Positions 1 to 8,502 of a stretch of DNA of 64,000 nt are shown here, one piece after another. The position numbers and the translations under genes were made by a program. The stretch comes from Archangiaceae bacterium (GTDB lineage Bacteria; Myxococcota; Myxococcia; Myxococcales; Myxococcaceae): positions 124,001 through 188,000 of the forward strand of contig JADJNS010000012.1 in the NCBI GenBank assembly GCA_016714225.1, read 5' to 3'. Each line of letters starts with the position of its first letter. Positions within the stretch are counted from its first letter, which is position 1. Under the pieces are notes generated by a model. That model had not been told where the DNA came from. It worked only from the letters and a program-made list of their open reading frames with translations, and ran no database searches.

Positions 1-311
1 ACCGCGAAGATGATCACCAGGTAGGTCGACAGGGTGTCGATGCGCTCTTTCGAGGTGCCGCCCAGCGCCTCGCGGCGCGGGGGGCGGCCGGGGGGCCCCG
101 GGGCGCCGCCGCGCCGGCGGGGGCGGGCCGGCGCGCCGCGGATGATCAGCTGAACGCCGCGGGGAAAGGCGAGGTTCGCGCCCGCCGCCACCATCAAGAA
201 GACCGTCGCCACCGCCAGCTTGCCGGCCTCGGGCTTCGCCAGCGCGATGATGCGGCGCAGCGTCACGCTGAACGGCGGTCTCTTCTTCTTCTCTTCGGGC
301 TTCTTTTCCAT
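1..311 (-). CDS. ABC transporter permease/ATPase, N-terminal part (cut by window edge)
   Basis: Reading leftwards from the ATG at 311, 103 codons are open to the window edge. A charged start (MEKKPEEKKKRPP) is followed by an amphipathic stretch (LRRIIALAKPEAGKLA) and a hydrophobic helix (TVFLMVAAGANLAFP), the usual opening of the membrane domain of a type I ABC exporter (MsbA/multidrug family). The later segment LGGTSKERIDTL followed by a second hydrophobic stretch fits the loop before TM2. The ATPase domain lies outside the window, so the exporter call rests on the N-terminus alone. Residues about 59-78 are an Arg/Gly/Pro run encoded by a G/C-only tract that may be bad sequence. It is divergent from the PilT-like gene at 420. 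Confidence 0.6.
   Translation of the reverse strand, partial: MEKKPEEKKKRPPFSVTLRRIIALAKPEAGKLAVATVFLMVAAGANLAFPRGVQLIIRGAPARPRRRGGAPGPPGRPPRREALGGTSKERIDTLSTYLVIIFA
75..140. other. G/C-only low-complexity tract inside the ABC gene
   Basis: About 65 bases consist almost only of G and C with repeated homopolymer runs, unlike the codon-structured sequence on either side. The ABC reading frame stays open through it but encodes Arg/Gly/Pro where a loop between TM1 and TM2 is expected. A similar and more extreme tract lies at 61170-61275. I suspect a sequencing or assembly artefact rather than a biological element. Confidence 0.5.
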
Positions 312-419
312 CTTCAGCGGGCGAGGTTAACCCCCGCTCTGTGGAGGTGCCTGTGAAGAAGTGTCAGCGCGAGGAATTCAGCGGGCATCGGCACATCCAC
401 GGGTAGACTCTCGGGCCGC

Positions 420-1826
420 ATGTCGACTGCCGAAGCCCAGCTCCTGGGCCGCATCGCGATCCACTACAAGCTGGTCACTGCCGAGAAGCTCCAGGAGGCG
501 GTGCAGCGCCAGGCCGCCATGAACGACCCGAGAAAGAAGCTCGGCGAGATCATGCTGGAGATGAGGCTCATCACCCCCGAGCAGCTCACCTGGCTGCTCA
601 ACGCGCAGGCTCAGATGGCCAAGCGCGGCACGCCGGGTGCCGCAGCCGCCGCTCCCGCCGCCGCGCCTGCTGCTGCGTCAGCGCCCCAACCGGCGGCGGC
701 CGCTGCGCCGCCAGCACCGGCGCCTTCGCAGCCGCAGGGCTACGTGGCTCCGGCGGCGCGCGCGCAGACGGTGGCGAACAGCAAGCTGCCGCCGCTCGAG
801 GCGATTCTCTCGCGCGCGGTCGACGCCAAGGCCAGCGACGTGCACATTCACGCCGGAGCCGCCCTGCAGATGCGGGTGGGCGGCACGCTGCGCGAGCTCA
901 AGCTCGGCGTGATCGACGCAGCCGGCACCGAGCAGCTGTTGTTCGCCGCGCTCGACGAGCAGCAGAAGGCCGCGCTGCGCGAGCACAACGATCTCGACTT
1001 CGCCATTCAGCTGCCCAACGGCCGCTTTCGCGCCAACATCTACCGGCAACAGCGCGGGTGGGACGGCGTGTTTCGCCCGGTGCCGGCGACCCCGCCCACG
1101 CTCGAAGACCTGGGGCTGCCCAAGACGCTCGAGCGGCTCACCCAGTGGCACCAGGGCCTGGTGCTGATCACCGGGCCCGCGGGCTGCGGCAAGAGCTCGA
1201 CGCTCGCGGCGCTGGTGAACATGGTCAACGAGACGCGCAAAGACCACATCATCACCGTCGAAGACCCGATCGAGTTCGTGCACGCCTCGAAGGGCTGCGT
1301 GGTGAACCAGCGGCAGGCGGGCAAGCACACCCTGAGCTTCGCCAACGCGCTGCGCGCGGCGCTGCGCGAAGACCCCGACGTGATCGTGATCGGTGAGCTG
1401 CGAGATCTCGAGACCATCGCGCTGGCCATCACCGCCGCCGAGACGGGCCACCTGGTGCTCGCCACGCTGCACACCAACTCGGCGATTCGCACCATCAACC
1501 GCATTCTCGACGTGTTCCCGCCCAAGCAGCAGTCGCAGATTCGGGCGATGGTGAGCGAGTCGCTCAAGGCGATCGTCAGCCAGCGCCTGGTGCCCACGGT
1601 CGACGGCAACCGCCGGGTGCCCGCGCTCGAGACGCTGTTCGTGAAGCCCTCGGTGTCGAACCTGATTCGCGACGAGAAGACGTTTCAGATTCGCAGCGTG
1701 ATGCAGACCGGCCGCAGCGAGGGCATGGCGCTGCTCGACGACTCGCTGCTCGACCTGGTGAAGGCCGGCACCATCAACAAAGAGACCGCGCGTCGCTTCT
1801 GCGACGACCCCAAGAGGTTCGTCTAA
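420..1826 (+). CDS. PilT-like ATPase with extra N-terminal domain
   Basis: This is a secretion ATPase of the PilT/VirB11 superfamily, 468 residues. Residues 1-70 form a small helical domain (LGRIAIHYKLVTAEKLQEAV ... LGEIMLEMRLITPEQL) resembling the N-terminal modules of GspE/PilB-type ATPases. An Ala/Pro linker follows (about 72-118), then the PilT core from about 125. Walker A is GPAGCGKS (residues 252-259), with A and C where PilT normally has T and S, but still a legal P-loop. Asp-box ITVEDPIEF, Walker B-like VIVIGELRD (near 326) and His-box GHLVLATLHT are present. The stop overlaps the next ATG (TAATG), so the two ATPases are translationally coupled. A role in pilus retraction is inferred. 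No pilus structural genes adjoin it, so a regulatory or motility-accessory role is possible. Confidence 0.85.
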   Translation: MSTAEAQLLGRIAIHYKLVTAEKLQEAVQRQAAMNDPRKKLGEIMLEMRLITPEQLTWLLNAQAQMAKRGTPGAAAAAPAAAPAAASAPQPAAAAAPPAPAPSQPQGYVAPAARAQTVANSKLPPLEAILSRAVDAKASDVHIHAGAALQMRVGGTLRELKLGVIDAAGTEQLLFAALDEQQKAALREHNDLDFAIQLPNGRFRANIYRQQRGWDGVFRPVPATPPTLEDLGLPKTLERLTQWHQGLVLITGPAGCGKSSTLAALVNMVNETRKDHIITVEDPIEFVHASKGCVVNQRQAGKHTLSFANALRAALREDPDVIVIGELRDLETIALAITAAETGHLVLATLHTNSAIRTINRILDVFPPKQQSQIRAMVSESLKAIVSQRLVPTVDGNRRVPALETLFVKPSVSNLIRDEKTFQIRSVMQTGRSEGMALLDDSLLDLVKAGTINKETARRFCDDPKRFV

Positions 1827-2983
1827 TGGCCCGCCTCGACGTGTTGTTCAAGCACCTCAAAGAGAGCGGCGGCTCAGACCTGCACCTGGGCGCCGGGCTG
1901 CCCCCGCACACCCGCGTGCACGGCGAGATGACCGCAGTGCCGGGGTGGAACGCGTTCACCGACGAGTCGCTGCGCGCGCACCTCGAAGAGGTGGCGACCA
2001 AAGAGCAGTGGGCGCACTTCGAGAAGAACCTCGATCTCGACTTCGCCTACGCGCTGCCCGGGGTGGCGCGCTTTCGCTCGAACTACCTGCGTCAAGAGCG
2101 CGGGGTGGGCGCGGTGTTCCGCATCATTCCCGAGCGCATCAAGACGCTGGGCGAGCTGAGAATGCCGCCCGCGGTGTCGACGTTCGCCGACCTCGAGCAG
2201 GGGCTGGTGCTGGTCACGGGCCCCACCGGGTCGGGCAAGTCGACCACGCTCGCGGGCATCATCGACCTCATCAACACGAAGCACACCAAGCACATCGTCA
2301 CCATCGAAGACCCGGTCGAGTTCGTGCACGCGAACAAGTCGTGCACCATCTCGCAGCGCGAGGTGGGGCAAGACACCAAGAGCTTCGCGAGCGCGCTGCG
2401 GGCGGCGATGCGGCAAGACCCCGGCGTCATCCTCGTCGGCGAAATGCGTGACATGGAGACCATCGGCCTGGCCATCACCGCGGCCGAGATGGGGGTGCTG
2501 GTGTTCGGCACCCTGCACACCAACAACGCGCCGAAGACGGTCGACCGGTTGATCGACGCGTTCCCCACCGACCAGCAGGGGCAGGTGCGCACCATGCTGA
2601 GCGAGTCGCTGGCGGGCATCGTCTCGCAGCTCTTGCTGCGCACGGCCGACGGCAAGGGCCGGGTGGCGGTGAACGAGATTCTGATGAAGACGCCGGCGCT
2701 GGCGAACATCATCCGCGAGGGCAACACGCCGATGCTGCACTCCATCATCCAGGGTGGGAAGACGATGGGCATGCAGGCGATGGACGACGTGCTGTTCGGC
2801 CTGGCCGAGGTGGGCACCATCGACGGCGAAGAGGCGTTTCACAAGGCGACGAACAAGCAGCGGTTCGAGCAGTTCGTGAAAGAAGAGCCGGCGGCCGCGC
2901 CCGCCACCTCACCCCCCGCGACCGGCCCCTGGGCGCAGGTAGAAGAGCCTCCCTCTCCCTCGAGGGAGAGGGAACGAGGGTGA
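1826..2983 (+). CDS. pilT: PilT family twitching-motility ATPase
   Basis: PilT-type hexameric retraction ATPase, 385 residues. It has canonical Walker A GPTGSGKS (Lys about 138), Asp-box VTIEDPVEFVH, VILVGEMRDMET and the His-box with TLHTN. It starts on the ATG that overlaps the stop of the preceding PilT-like gene. Ordinary PilT proteins are about 345 residues. Here the core ends near residue 348 and a Pro/Ala-rich tail follows. The last residues (PSPSRERERG) are encoded by a palindromic repeat (2951-2972) that also occurs at 11728-11749. The tail is therefore likely a repeat-insertion product, not a conserved part of the enzyme. Confidence 0.9.
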   Translation: MARLDVLFKHLKESGGSDLHLGAGLPPHTRVHGEMTAVPGWNAFTDESLRAHLEEVATKEQWAHFEKNLDLDFAYALPGVARFRSNYLRQERGVGAVFRIIPERIKTLGELRMPPAVSTFADLEQGLVLVTGPTGSGKSTTLAGIIDLINTKHTKHIVTIEDPVEFVHANKSCTISQREVGQDTKSFASALRAAMRQDPGVILVGEMRDMETIGLAITAAEMGVLVFGTLHTNNAPKTVDRLIDAFPTDQQGQVRTMLSESLAGIVSQLLLRTADGKGRVAVNEILMKTPALANIIREGNTPMLHSIIQGGKTMGMQAMDDVLFGLAEVGTIDGEEAFHKATNKQRFEQFVKEEPAAAPATSPPATGPWAQVEEPPSPSRERERG

Positions 2984-3000
2984 GGGGGCGAGAAGGCAAA
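2938..3000. repeat. Dispersed palindromic repeat, copy 1
   Basis: A perfect 22-bp inverted repeat (2951-2972, core CCTCTCCCTCGAGGGAGAGG) is followed by AACGAGGGTGAGGGGGCG. About 60 bp match 11715-11776 almost base for base. Each copy stands immediately upstream of a copy of the metalloprotease/TPR lipoprotein gene. Copy 1 overlaps the 3' end of pilT. It resembles the REP-like GAGAGGG...GGGTGAGGG elements common in proteobacteria. Confidence 0.75.
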
Positions 3001-3004
3001 GCCA

Positions 3005-4708
3005 ATGAACCGACTCCTGGGAGCGAGCCTGCTACTGCTCGGCGCGTGCGACCTGACGCAGATGGCGCGCGATCGCGACACGGTGAAAGCGCTGACCCCA
3101 GCGCAGATTCAATCGAGCAACGCCCCCACGGCCTCCAAGCCGGTCCGCGTGCGAGCGCTGGTCGACGACGACTACATCGCGCAGAACCGGCAGTACGAAG
3201 AGCGCATCAAAGATCTCCTCACGCGCGCGAGCGGCTACACGCGGGGGCGCTTCGCGGTCGAGTTCGAGCTGGTGGGCATCGAGCGCTGGGAGCACCCGCG
3301 AAGCAACGCCATCAAGCCGCTGGTCGATCAGCTTCGCACCGAGCACCCGGCGAACGGCGCCCACCTGGTGGTGGGGTTCACGTCGGCGCTGCCGCTGTTC
3401 AGCGGAGACTTCGAAGACATCGGCGCCGCGCACCTGTTCGGCAGTCACGCGGTGCTGCGCGGCATTCAGACCGCCGCGGTGGCCGACTACCTCACCGGGC
3501 GGCTGAAGACGGTCGGCAACGACGAGAAGACGGAGTCGGCGCGCGCGTGCACCAGGAGACCGCGGTGTTCCTGCACGAGTGGGGGCACGCGCTGGCGCGC
3601 TGCACGACCGCGACCTGCAGTACTTCATGTGCCCGCAGTACCGCGACACGCTGCGTGAGTTCTCTGCGACGTCGGTGAAGCTGATCGAGCTCGGGCTCGA
3701 GCACGTCGATGACACCGACGACAAGCGCGCGTGGCTCGAGGCTGCGAAGACGGCGCAGCTGGCGATGCCGCTGAGCGCCTTCGCGCCGAACGAGCGTGAG
3801 ACGCTCTGGTCGTCGGCAGATGGGGGCGTGGCGGCCGCTGAGGCAAAGGTGACTTCGCTGTCGGAGACGGACCGCAAGCTCTTCCAGATCGCGATCGACA
3901 AGCAGGTGGCTGGGCGAAAAGACGACGCGCTGGTGACGGCGTTGCAAGTGCAGGCGCGGAACCCGTCGAACCCGCAGCTGTCGAGCTTCATCTGCGCGAT
4001 GAGCCTGGAGACGAAGGCGGTGGACCCCGAGACGCTGAAGCGGTGCCGTGCGGCCGCCGCGCTCGCGCCAGACGACCCGCGGCCGCAGCTGTGGCTCGGC
4101 TGGGCGTTGGCGGAGCAGAAGGACCTGGCCGGCGCCCCGCGGCAGCCGACGAGGCGGCGAAGCGGGTCGATCGCAGCGCGAAGGCGGCAGACGTGTCGGC
4201 GAACCTCGAGCAGCTGTACCGGCGGCTCGGCTGCAGAGACTGCGTGCAGCAGCGGCAGCAGTCGTCGGACATGCCGCTGGCAGTCGGCGCCTGAAAACGA
4301 CCAGAACGACTTCGTGAACGCGTTCAACGCTGCGCTGACCGAGCTGAAGGCGAAGAAGCCGGCGAAGGCGATCGCGCTGCCAAGGAGTTCCCGAACGACG
4401 CGCGAGCGTGGGAGCTGGCATGTGAGGCGGTGCCGCAGGCGCAGGCGGCGGCGCGGTCGGCGTGCATGCAGTCGCTGAAGCTCGACCCGAACCAGGGGCG
4501 CGCGCACTACGTGCTGGCGGTGCTCGACGAGGGTGCCTATCGGAAGGCCGATGCGATTGCCCACCTCGAGAAGGCGATCGTCACCGATGCAGCGAACGTC
4601 GACGCGTGGCACCGGCTGGCGAAGCTGTACCGCGGGCTGCACATGACGGCTGCGCTCGACGGAGTCGCGGCGAAGTACCAGGCGCGCTTCGGCAAGCCGC
4701 TGCCCTGA
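3005..4708 (+). pseudogene. Frameshifted copy of metalloprotease/TPR lipoprotein gene
   Basis: Near-copy of the intact gene at 11830-13551, sharing long identical stretches from the ATG (MNRLLGASLLLLGAC, lipobox LGAC) to the terminal GKPLP. Against that copy, the frame is broken by small deletions: around 3528-3560 and 3593-3600 (just before and after the zinc-motif codons), near 4136 (GCCCCGCGG for GCCCGCGCGG), near 4283 and near 4382. The N-terminal frame (3005-3658) therefore runs out after about 180 true residues, and the TPR part is split over two further frames (3579-4478, 4430-4708). With several independent indels plus base substitutions this looks like real decay, though part could be sequencing error. 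The HEWGH codons survive in the DNA but are out of frame with the start. Confidence 0.8.
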
Positions 4709-4711
4709 GCG

Positions 4712-5107
4712 CTAGGACTGGAGTTTCTCAGCTGGAGGGGGAGGGCTCCAACGTTTGTAAATGTCGCGCAGATCCCAATCGTCTTCAAATGCCCCCAAGA
4801 TTCGATCAACAGCCTCTCGCAATCGGCGATCCTTGGTTTCGTCTCGTAGTTTTTTGAATCCAGACTCGAGTTCCGTCCATCGAAGCGCATGCGCGCAGTA
4901 CTCAATGAGTTCAATCGGAAATTCAGACGCTTGGGACATGTTTATTAGAAGTTCTGAGAATTCATTGCGCAAAGTGGACTGTTCCATGATGCCGAGGACT
5001 TCATCAAAAAGAGGCTCGACTGAAGGAAAGTCTGGAAGGGAACGCAACGAAACCTCGGCCCGCCGAGCTAGCGCTTTGATGCGATCAATGGATTCAAGCT
5101 TGGTCAT
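4712..5107 (-). CDS. Small immunity-like protein (unknown family)
   Basis: 131-residue, acidic, helical, soluble protein with no signal peptide or membrane segment. Its codon use is visibly less GC-rich than its neighbours, a sign of transfer. The ATG at 5107 directly follows, with no spacing, a TAA that ends a toxin-like C-terminal fragment (5108-5302). A toxin C-terminus followed at once by a small acidic protein is the usual layout of a polymorphic-toxin/immunity pair. The immunity role is inferred from that layout; I do not recognise the family. It converges on the lipoprotein pseudogene with a 3-bp gap. Confidence 0.6.
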   Translation of the reverse strand: MTKLESIDRIKALARRAEVSLRSLPDFPSVEPLFDEVLGIMEQSTLRNEFSELLINMSQASEFPIELIEYCAHALRWTELESGFKKLRDETKDRRLREAVDRILGAFEDDWDLRDIYKRWSPPPPAEKLQS

Positions 5108-5302
5108 TTATTTGAAAATACCCTCGAGATATTTACCGACTGCGTTGAAGCCGGCCCGCTCGAATGCACTTTCTGCTGCAGGCCCAACAGTCGGACCGCT
5201 GGGTGTGACGCGCCACGTTTGATGAGCGTTTGTGGTTAAACCAATCACTTGGCGATTTCCCCACTGCGCCTCACAAGCCAGCCACGCTGAGTGAGCGCCG
5301 CC
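5108..5302 (-). pseudogene. C-terminal remnant of a toxin-like protein
   Basis: In the frame that ends at TAA 5108-5110, 64 codons are open before an in-frame TGA at 5303-5305. They encode a coherent, moderately AT-rich protein end that includes EAQWGNRQVIGLTTNAH, QTWRVTPSGPTVGPAAE and FNAVGKYLEGIFK. There is no start codon context. The left part overlaps, in another frame, the transposase remnant, so the toxin gene was probably truncated when the element inserted or was deleted. The toxin call is an inference from the abutting immunity-like gene; the activity is unknown. Confidence 0.45.
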
Positions 5303-5570
5303 TCAATGGCGAGACGCTCGGCCAGGTCCGCAGGCTCTCCGCGGACATCGAGTTGCCGCTGTATCCGCGCGGCACGGTCTGCCACTTCTTCCCTCAGTTG
5401 TTGCCTGTCAACGACGAGCGCAGTGCGCCGCGCCCAGACCTGCTCTGCAGTCTGCCACGACAGCATGCGGCGCGGCAGTGTGCTGTTCCATGCGTTCAGC
5501 ATTCGCGCGGCTTCGGCTTCGAGTTGCTCGGCGGTCAGCACACCGCATGCGTTCGCGCAACAGGCTCCGG
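5245..5570 (-). pseudogene. Transposase/integrase C-terminal fragment
   Basis: The minus frame ending at TGA 5245-5247 encodes about 105 residues, including GVLTAEQLEAEAARMLNAWN, LPRRMLSWQTAEQVWARRT, EEVADRAARIQRQL and LAERLAIEAALTQRGWL. This pattern (a short NG-type segment, then LxxR..L.W.TP..VW, then an Arg/Ala-rich coiled end) is that of the C-terminus of DDE transposases/integrases. The catalytic domain is missing: upstream the frame runs straight into an SDR-like gene fragment. It is a broken insertion element, with no inverted repeats that I could identify. Confidence 0.55.
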
Positions 5571-5775
5571 TCGGCCTTCACGACCTCGAGGCCCGCGACG
5601 CCCTCGTCGCGAAAGGTCTGGCCCACCACCGTGACGCGCGCCCGCGCGAGGCGAGCACCTTCGAGTGGGCGCGGCCGAGGCCTCCGGTGCCTCCCATGAC
5701 CGCGACCTTCCACCCCGAGAGGTCGAGAGACGACGCGGGGTGGCGCTTCCAGCTGATGCGGGGGTTCTTCTTCAT
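5560..5775 (-). pseudogene. Truncated, frameshifted SDR (NAD(P)-binding) gene
   Basis: From ATG 5775 the minus strand encodes MKKNPRISWKRHPASS, then LDLSGWKVAVMGGTGGLGR, a Rossmann-fold dinucleotide-binding start of the short-chain dehydrogenase type. After LASRG the sense frame jumps by one base: the other frame continues ARVTVVGQTFRDEGVAGLEV and VKADRS, as expected of this fold. The match then ends and transposase-like sequence begins. So the gene carries a 1-bp insertion in a GC-rich run near 5638 and lacks everything beyond about 70 residues. Truncation by the transposase element is the simplest reading. Confidence 0.6.
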
Positions 5776-5849
5776 GGGCTTTAGGGCTCCAGTGGCTCGC
5801 CGCTGCCGGGGGCGAGCGGCGGGCAGACTGTGGCTCAATTTCTGTGACG

Positions 5850-6197
5850 ATGAGCTCGCAGACGCTGCAGTGGCTCATACCCGTCGCGCTGGTGGCGCTG
5901 TTCCTGCTCTTCAAGCGCCTCACCCAGGTGAGCCCCGACGAAGCGCGCCGGCTGGTGAAAGAAGGCGCGCGGCTGATCGACGTGCGCTCTGCGGCCGAGT
6001 TCGCGAGCGGGCACCTGCCCGGAGCCATCAACGTGCCAGTGCAGGAGCTCTCGGCCCGCCTCGACAAGCTGGGCCCGAAAGACGAGCCCAAGGTCGTCTA
6101 CTGCGCCAGCGGCACACGCTCGGCGGTCGCGCGCTCGATGCTGAAGGGGCACGGCTTCGCGCGGGTGTTCAACCTGGGCGCGATGAGCCGCTCGTGA
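5850..6197 (+). CDS. Membrane-anchored rhodanese-like protein
   Basis: 115-residue single-domain rhodanese. An N-terminal hydrophobic helix (about residues 5-20, WLIPVALVALFLLFK) anchors it to the membrane. The rhodanese fold follows: VSPDEARRLV, LIDVRSAAEFASGHLPGAIN and the active-site loop CASGTRS with catalytic Cys near residue 85. The family transfers sulfane sulfur; the acceptor here is unknown. I chose ATG 5850 over GTG 5844 two codons upstream; no good ribosome-binding site decides between them. It lies between the decayed region and the iron operon, convergent with the TonB receptor gene. Confidence 0.85.
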   Translation: MSSQTLQWLIPVALVALFLLFKRLTQVSPDEARRLVKEGARLIDVRSAAEFASGHLPGAINVPVQELSARLDKLGPKDEPKVVYCASGTRSAVARSMLKGHGFARVFNLGAMSRS

Positions 6198-6237
6198 AGC
6201 GAAGCCGAGGGCGGCGCTGCCGGGCGCGACCGCCCCC

Positions 6238-8502
6238 TCAGCGGAAGCTGTACTTCAACCCGAGCTGAAACATCATCGGCGCCTGGGGCCGCGCTCCGAA
6301 CGGCCGTCGTGAGGCGAGCGAGGTCGTGCCGAGCAGGTTCGTGGCGGTGAAGTAGAGGCGCGCCGCGCCCCAATCGACCGACGCGGTGGCCTCGACCAGA
6401 ACGCGCTGGGGCACGCGAACCGCGTCGGGAATCGGCCCTGCCCCTGCCTGCTCGCGCGTTTCGCCGTAGTACGCCGCGCTCAGGCTCAGCTCGGCAGGCT
6501 CTCGCCGCACCCGCGCGCGCACCTGCCCCTGGTGCGCGGGAATGTAGGGCAGCTCGTCTCCGGCGGTGACCGACTTCCAGATGGGGTTGGGTGAGTTGAA
6601 CGACTCGAGGAACTTCGCGCTGGTGAAGGTGTAGACGACGTCGGCGAAGAGCTGCACCTGCCCGGGCAACCGCCACCGGCCGCCCGCGAGCAGCTCGAGC
6701 CCCAACACCCGCGCGGTGCCGCCGTTGAACTGCTGGTTCAGCTGCTCTTGCAGGCACCCTTCGGCGAAGGTGCACTCGCCGGTGATGTTCTGGTACTCGC
6801 TCCAGAACAGAATCGCCTCGGCGCGCAACCCCGCGCGGCCGAAGCGCACCCCGGTCTCCGAGTTGATGGCGCGCTCGGGCCGCACCGAGGCCGCCTGCCC
6901 GGGAGTCACCGGTGAGAACCCCTGGTGCACTCCCGCGAGCACCGCGAGCCCGAAGTCGAACGTGTACACCGCACCGAGCCCGAGCAGCGGGGTGGCCGAC
7001 TCGTTGGGCACCGCGCCGGTGCCGGCGAGCTCGTCTTTCAGCCACACCCGAATCAGCTCGAGCCGGGCGCCCGGCGACACGGTCAGTCTGCCGACCGACA
7101 AGGTGTCGGCCAGATGCACGGCGAGCGTTCGCGCTTCACCGACGTTGTCGACGTACGACACGTCGGGCTCGCCGTCGGGCAACAGCACCCCGCGCGTCAT
7201 CGCGTAGCCCGAGCCGTGGTGATGCCGGCGAATGTCGTCGGCGTGAACGCGCACCCCCGCTTCGACGTCGTGTGAGACGGGGCCGGTCGCCGCGCGCAGC
7301 ATCAACGTCGCCTGCGCCCCCCAGGCGGCCATGCGCCGCGTGACGTCGAGCACCATCACCGACTCGTCGAGGTTCTGCGAGTCGGCGCGACCGGCCAGCA
7401 CGTCGACCCACGGCTCGGCGGTGGTGCCCTTCGAGGGGTACGCCAGCAGCTGGTACAGGTCGGGGCCACGGCGAAACGAGAGAAAGCGGTGCCACGTTCG
7501 TTGAAAGTCGGTGCGGTACAGCACTGCGCTGAAGCGAATCGCCTCGCCAGCGGTCAGCGTGTAGGTGAGCACGGCCTGGGAGCGCCACCAGCGCATCTGG
7601 TCAGCCGCCGACGCGGGGTACCGCCCGTACGGGTTCTTCTCGAAGTCTTCGACCGACAACCCCAGGTAGGTGTCGTTCGAGCGTTCGGTGCCGTACTCGA
7701 GCTTCAGCTCGGCGGCGTGCACCACCGCCGCGGCGGGGTCGGTCGACGCCCGCGCCTTCAGCATCAGCTCGCTCTTGTCGAAGCCGGTGTCGGCCCCCCC
7801 GGGGAGCTGCTTGAACCCGGTGCTGCCGAGGTTGGCGGCCTCGACCAGCACCCCGAGCCGGTCGTTGCCGATGCCCGCCGAGCCGTGCAGCTTGCGCGCG
7901 CCGTAGTTGCCGAACGAGACGTCGGCGTCGGCCTGGGCCTGCTGCGGCACCGCGCGGGTGCGCAGGTTGATGGCGCCGCCGATGGTCTGGGGCCCGTGGC
8001 GAATCGAAGCCGGCCCCTTGTAGACCTCGATGGCGGTCATTCGCGTCACCAGGGGGAAGTTGTAGGCGGCGGGTGCAGCGTACGGCGCGGGGGCGGCGAG
8101 CACGCCGTCTTCCATCAGGGTGATTTTCGAGCTGCGCTCGGGGTTCACCCCGCGCATGCCGATGTTCGGCCGCAGGCCGAACCCCTCTTCGTCGCGCACG
8201 TAGACGCCCGGCACGCTCTGCAACACCCGGTGCACGTCGTTCTGCTCGCGCCGCTCGAGCTCGTCGTGGCCGATCACCTGCGCCGAGCCGGCGACGCGGC
8301 GAAGGTCGACATCGGCGAAGACGACGGTCTCCAGGCGGGGCGGAGCGCCCGCGTCGGCGACCGGGCCGGCGTCGAGCGGATGGCTGTCTCCCGCGTCGGC
8401 GACCTCGCCAGCGTCGCCGAGCTCGAGCGGCTCGGGCAGGCCCGCATCGAGCGGCGACTCGGCCGCCGCCAGCGCAACCAGCAGCGCCAACGCGGCGCTC
8501 AC
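6238..8502 (-). CDS. TonB-dependent outer-membrane receptor (Fe/siderophore type)
   Basis: 754 residues. Start GTG 8502 overlaps the TGA of the HTTM gene (GTGA) and gives a clean signal peptide (MSAALALLVALAAAES). An Asp/Ala/Gly-rich segment follows, then the plug domain (RREQNDVHRVLQSVPGVYV, NIGMRGVNPERSSKITLMED, IEVYKGPASIRHG ... GGAINLRT). The rest is a 22-stranded barrel of typical length ending in a terminal aromatic/basic strand (LGLKYSFR). The sequence style is that of FecA-like receptors. It is the last gene of a four-gene operon under a Fur box, so ferric-chelate uptake is the likely role; the ligand cannot be told from sequence. The ORF extends upstream to 8649, but that part overlaps the HTTM gene. 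Confidence 0.88.
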   Translation of the reverse strand: MSAALALLVALAAAESPLDAGLPEPLELGDAGEVADAGDSHPLDAGPVADAGAPPRLETVVFADVDLRRVAGSAQVIGHDELERREQNDVHRVLQSVPGVYVRDEEGFGLRPNIGMRGVNPERSSKITLMEDGVLAAPAPYAAPAAYNFPLVTRMTAIEVYKGPASIRHGPQTIGGAINLRTRAVPQQAQADADVSFGNYGARKLHGSAGIGNDRLGVLVEAANLGSTGFKQLPGGADTGFDKSELMLKARASTDPAAAVVHAAELKLEYGTERSNDTYLGLSVEDFEKNPYGRYPASAADQMRWWRSQAVLTYTLTAGEAIRFSAVLYRTDFQRTWHRFLSFRRGPDLYQLLAYPSKGTTAEPWVDVLAGRADSQNLDESVMVLDVTRRMAAWGAQATLMLRAATGPVSHDVEAGVRVHADDIRRHHHGSGYAMTRGVLLPDGEPDVSYVDNVGEARTLAVHLADTLSVGRLTVSPGARLELIRVWLKDELAGTGAVPNESATPLLGLGAVYTFDFGLAVLAGVHQGFSPVTPGQAASVRPERAINSETGVRFGRAGLRAEAILFWSEYQNITGECTFAEGCLQEQLNQQFNGGTARVLGLELLAGGRWRLPGQVQLFADVVYTFTSAKFLESFNSPNPIWKSVTAGDELPYIPAHQGQVRARVRREPAELSLSAAYYGETREQAGAGPIPDAVRVPQRVLVEATASVDWGAARLYFTATNLLGTTSLASRRPFGARPQAPMMFQLGLKYSFR

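Noticed and set aside
2951..2972. Palindrome as rho-independent terminator of pilT
   Set aside because: It lies before the stop codon, has no T-tract and recurs at 11728 as part of a longer dispersed repeat.
3032..4642. 536-residue minus-strand frame over the lipoprotein pseudogene
   Set aside because: The plus-strand relation to the intact paralogue explains the DNA; the antisense frame recurs only because the DNA is duplicated.
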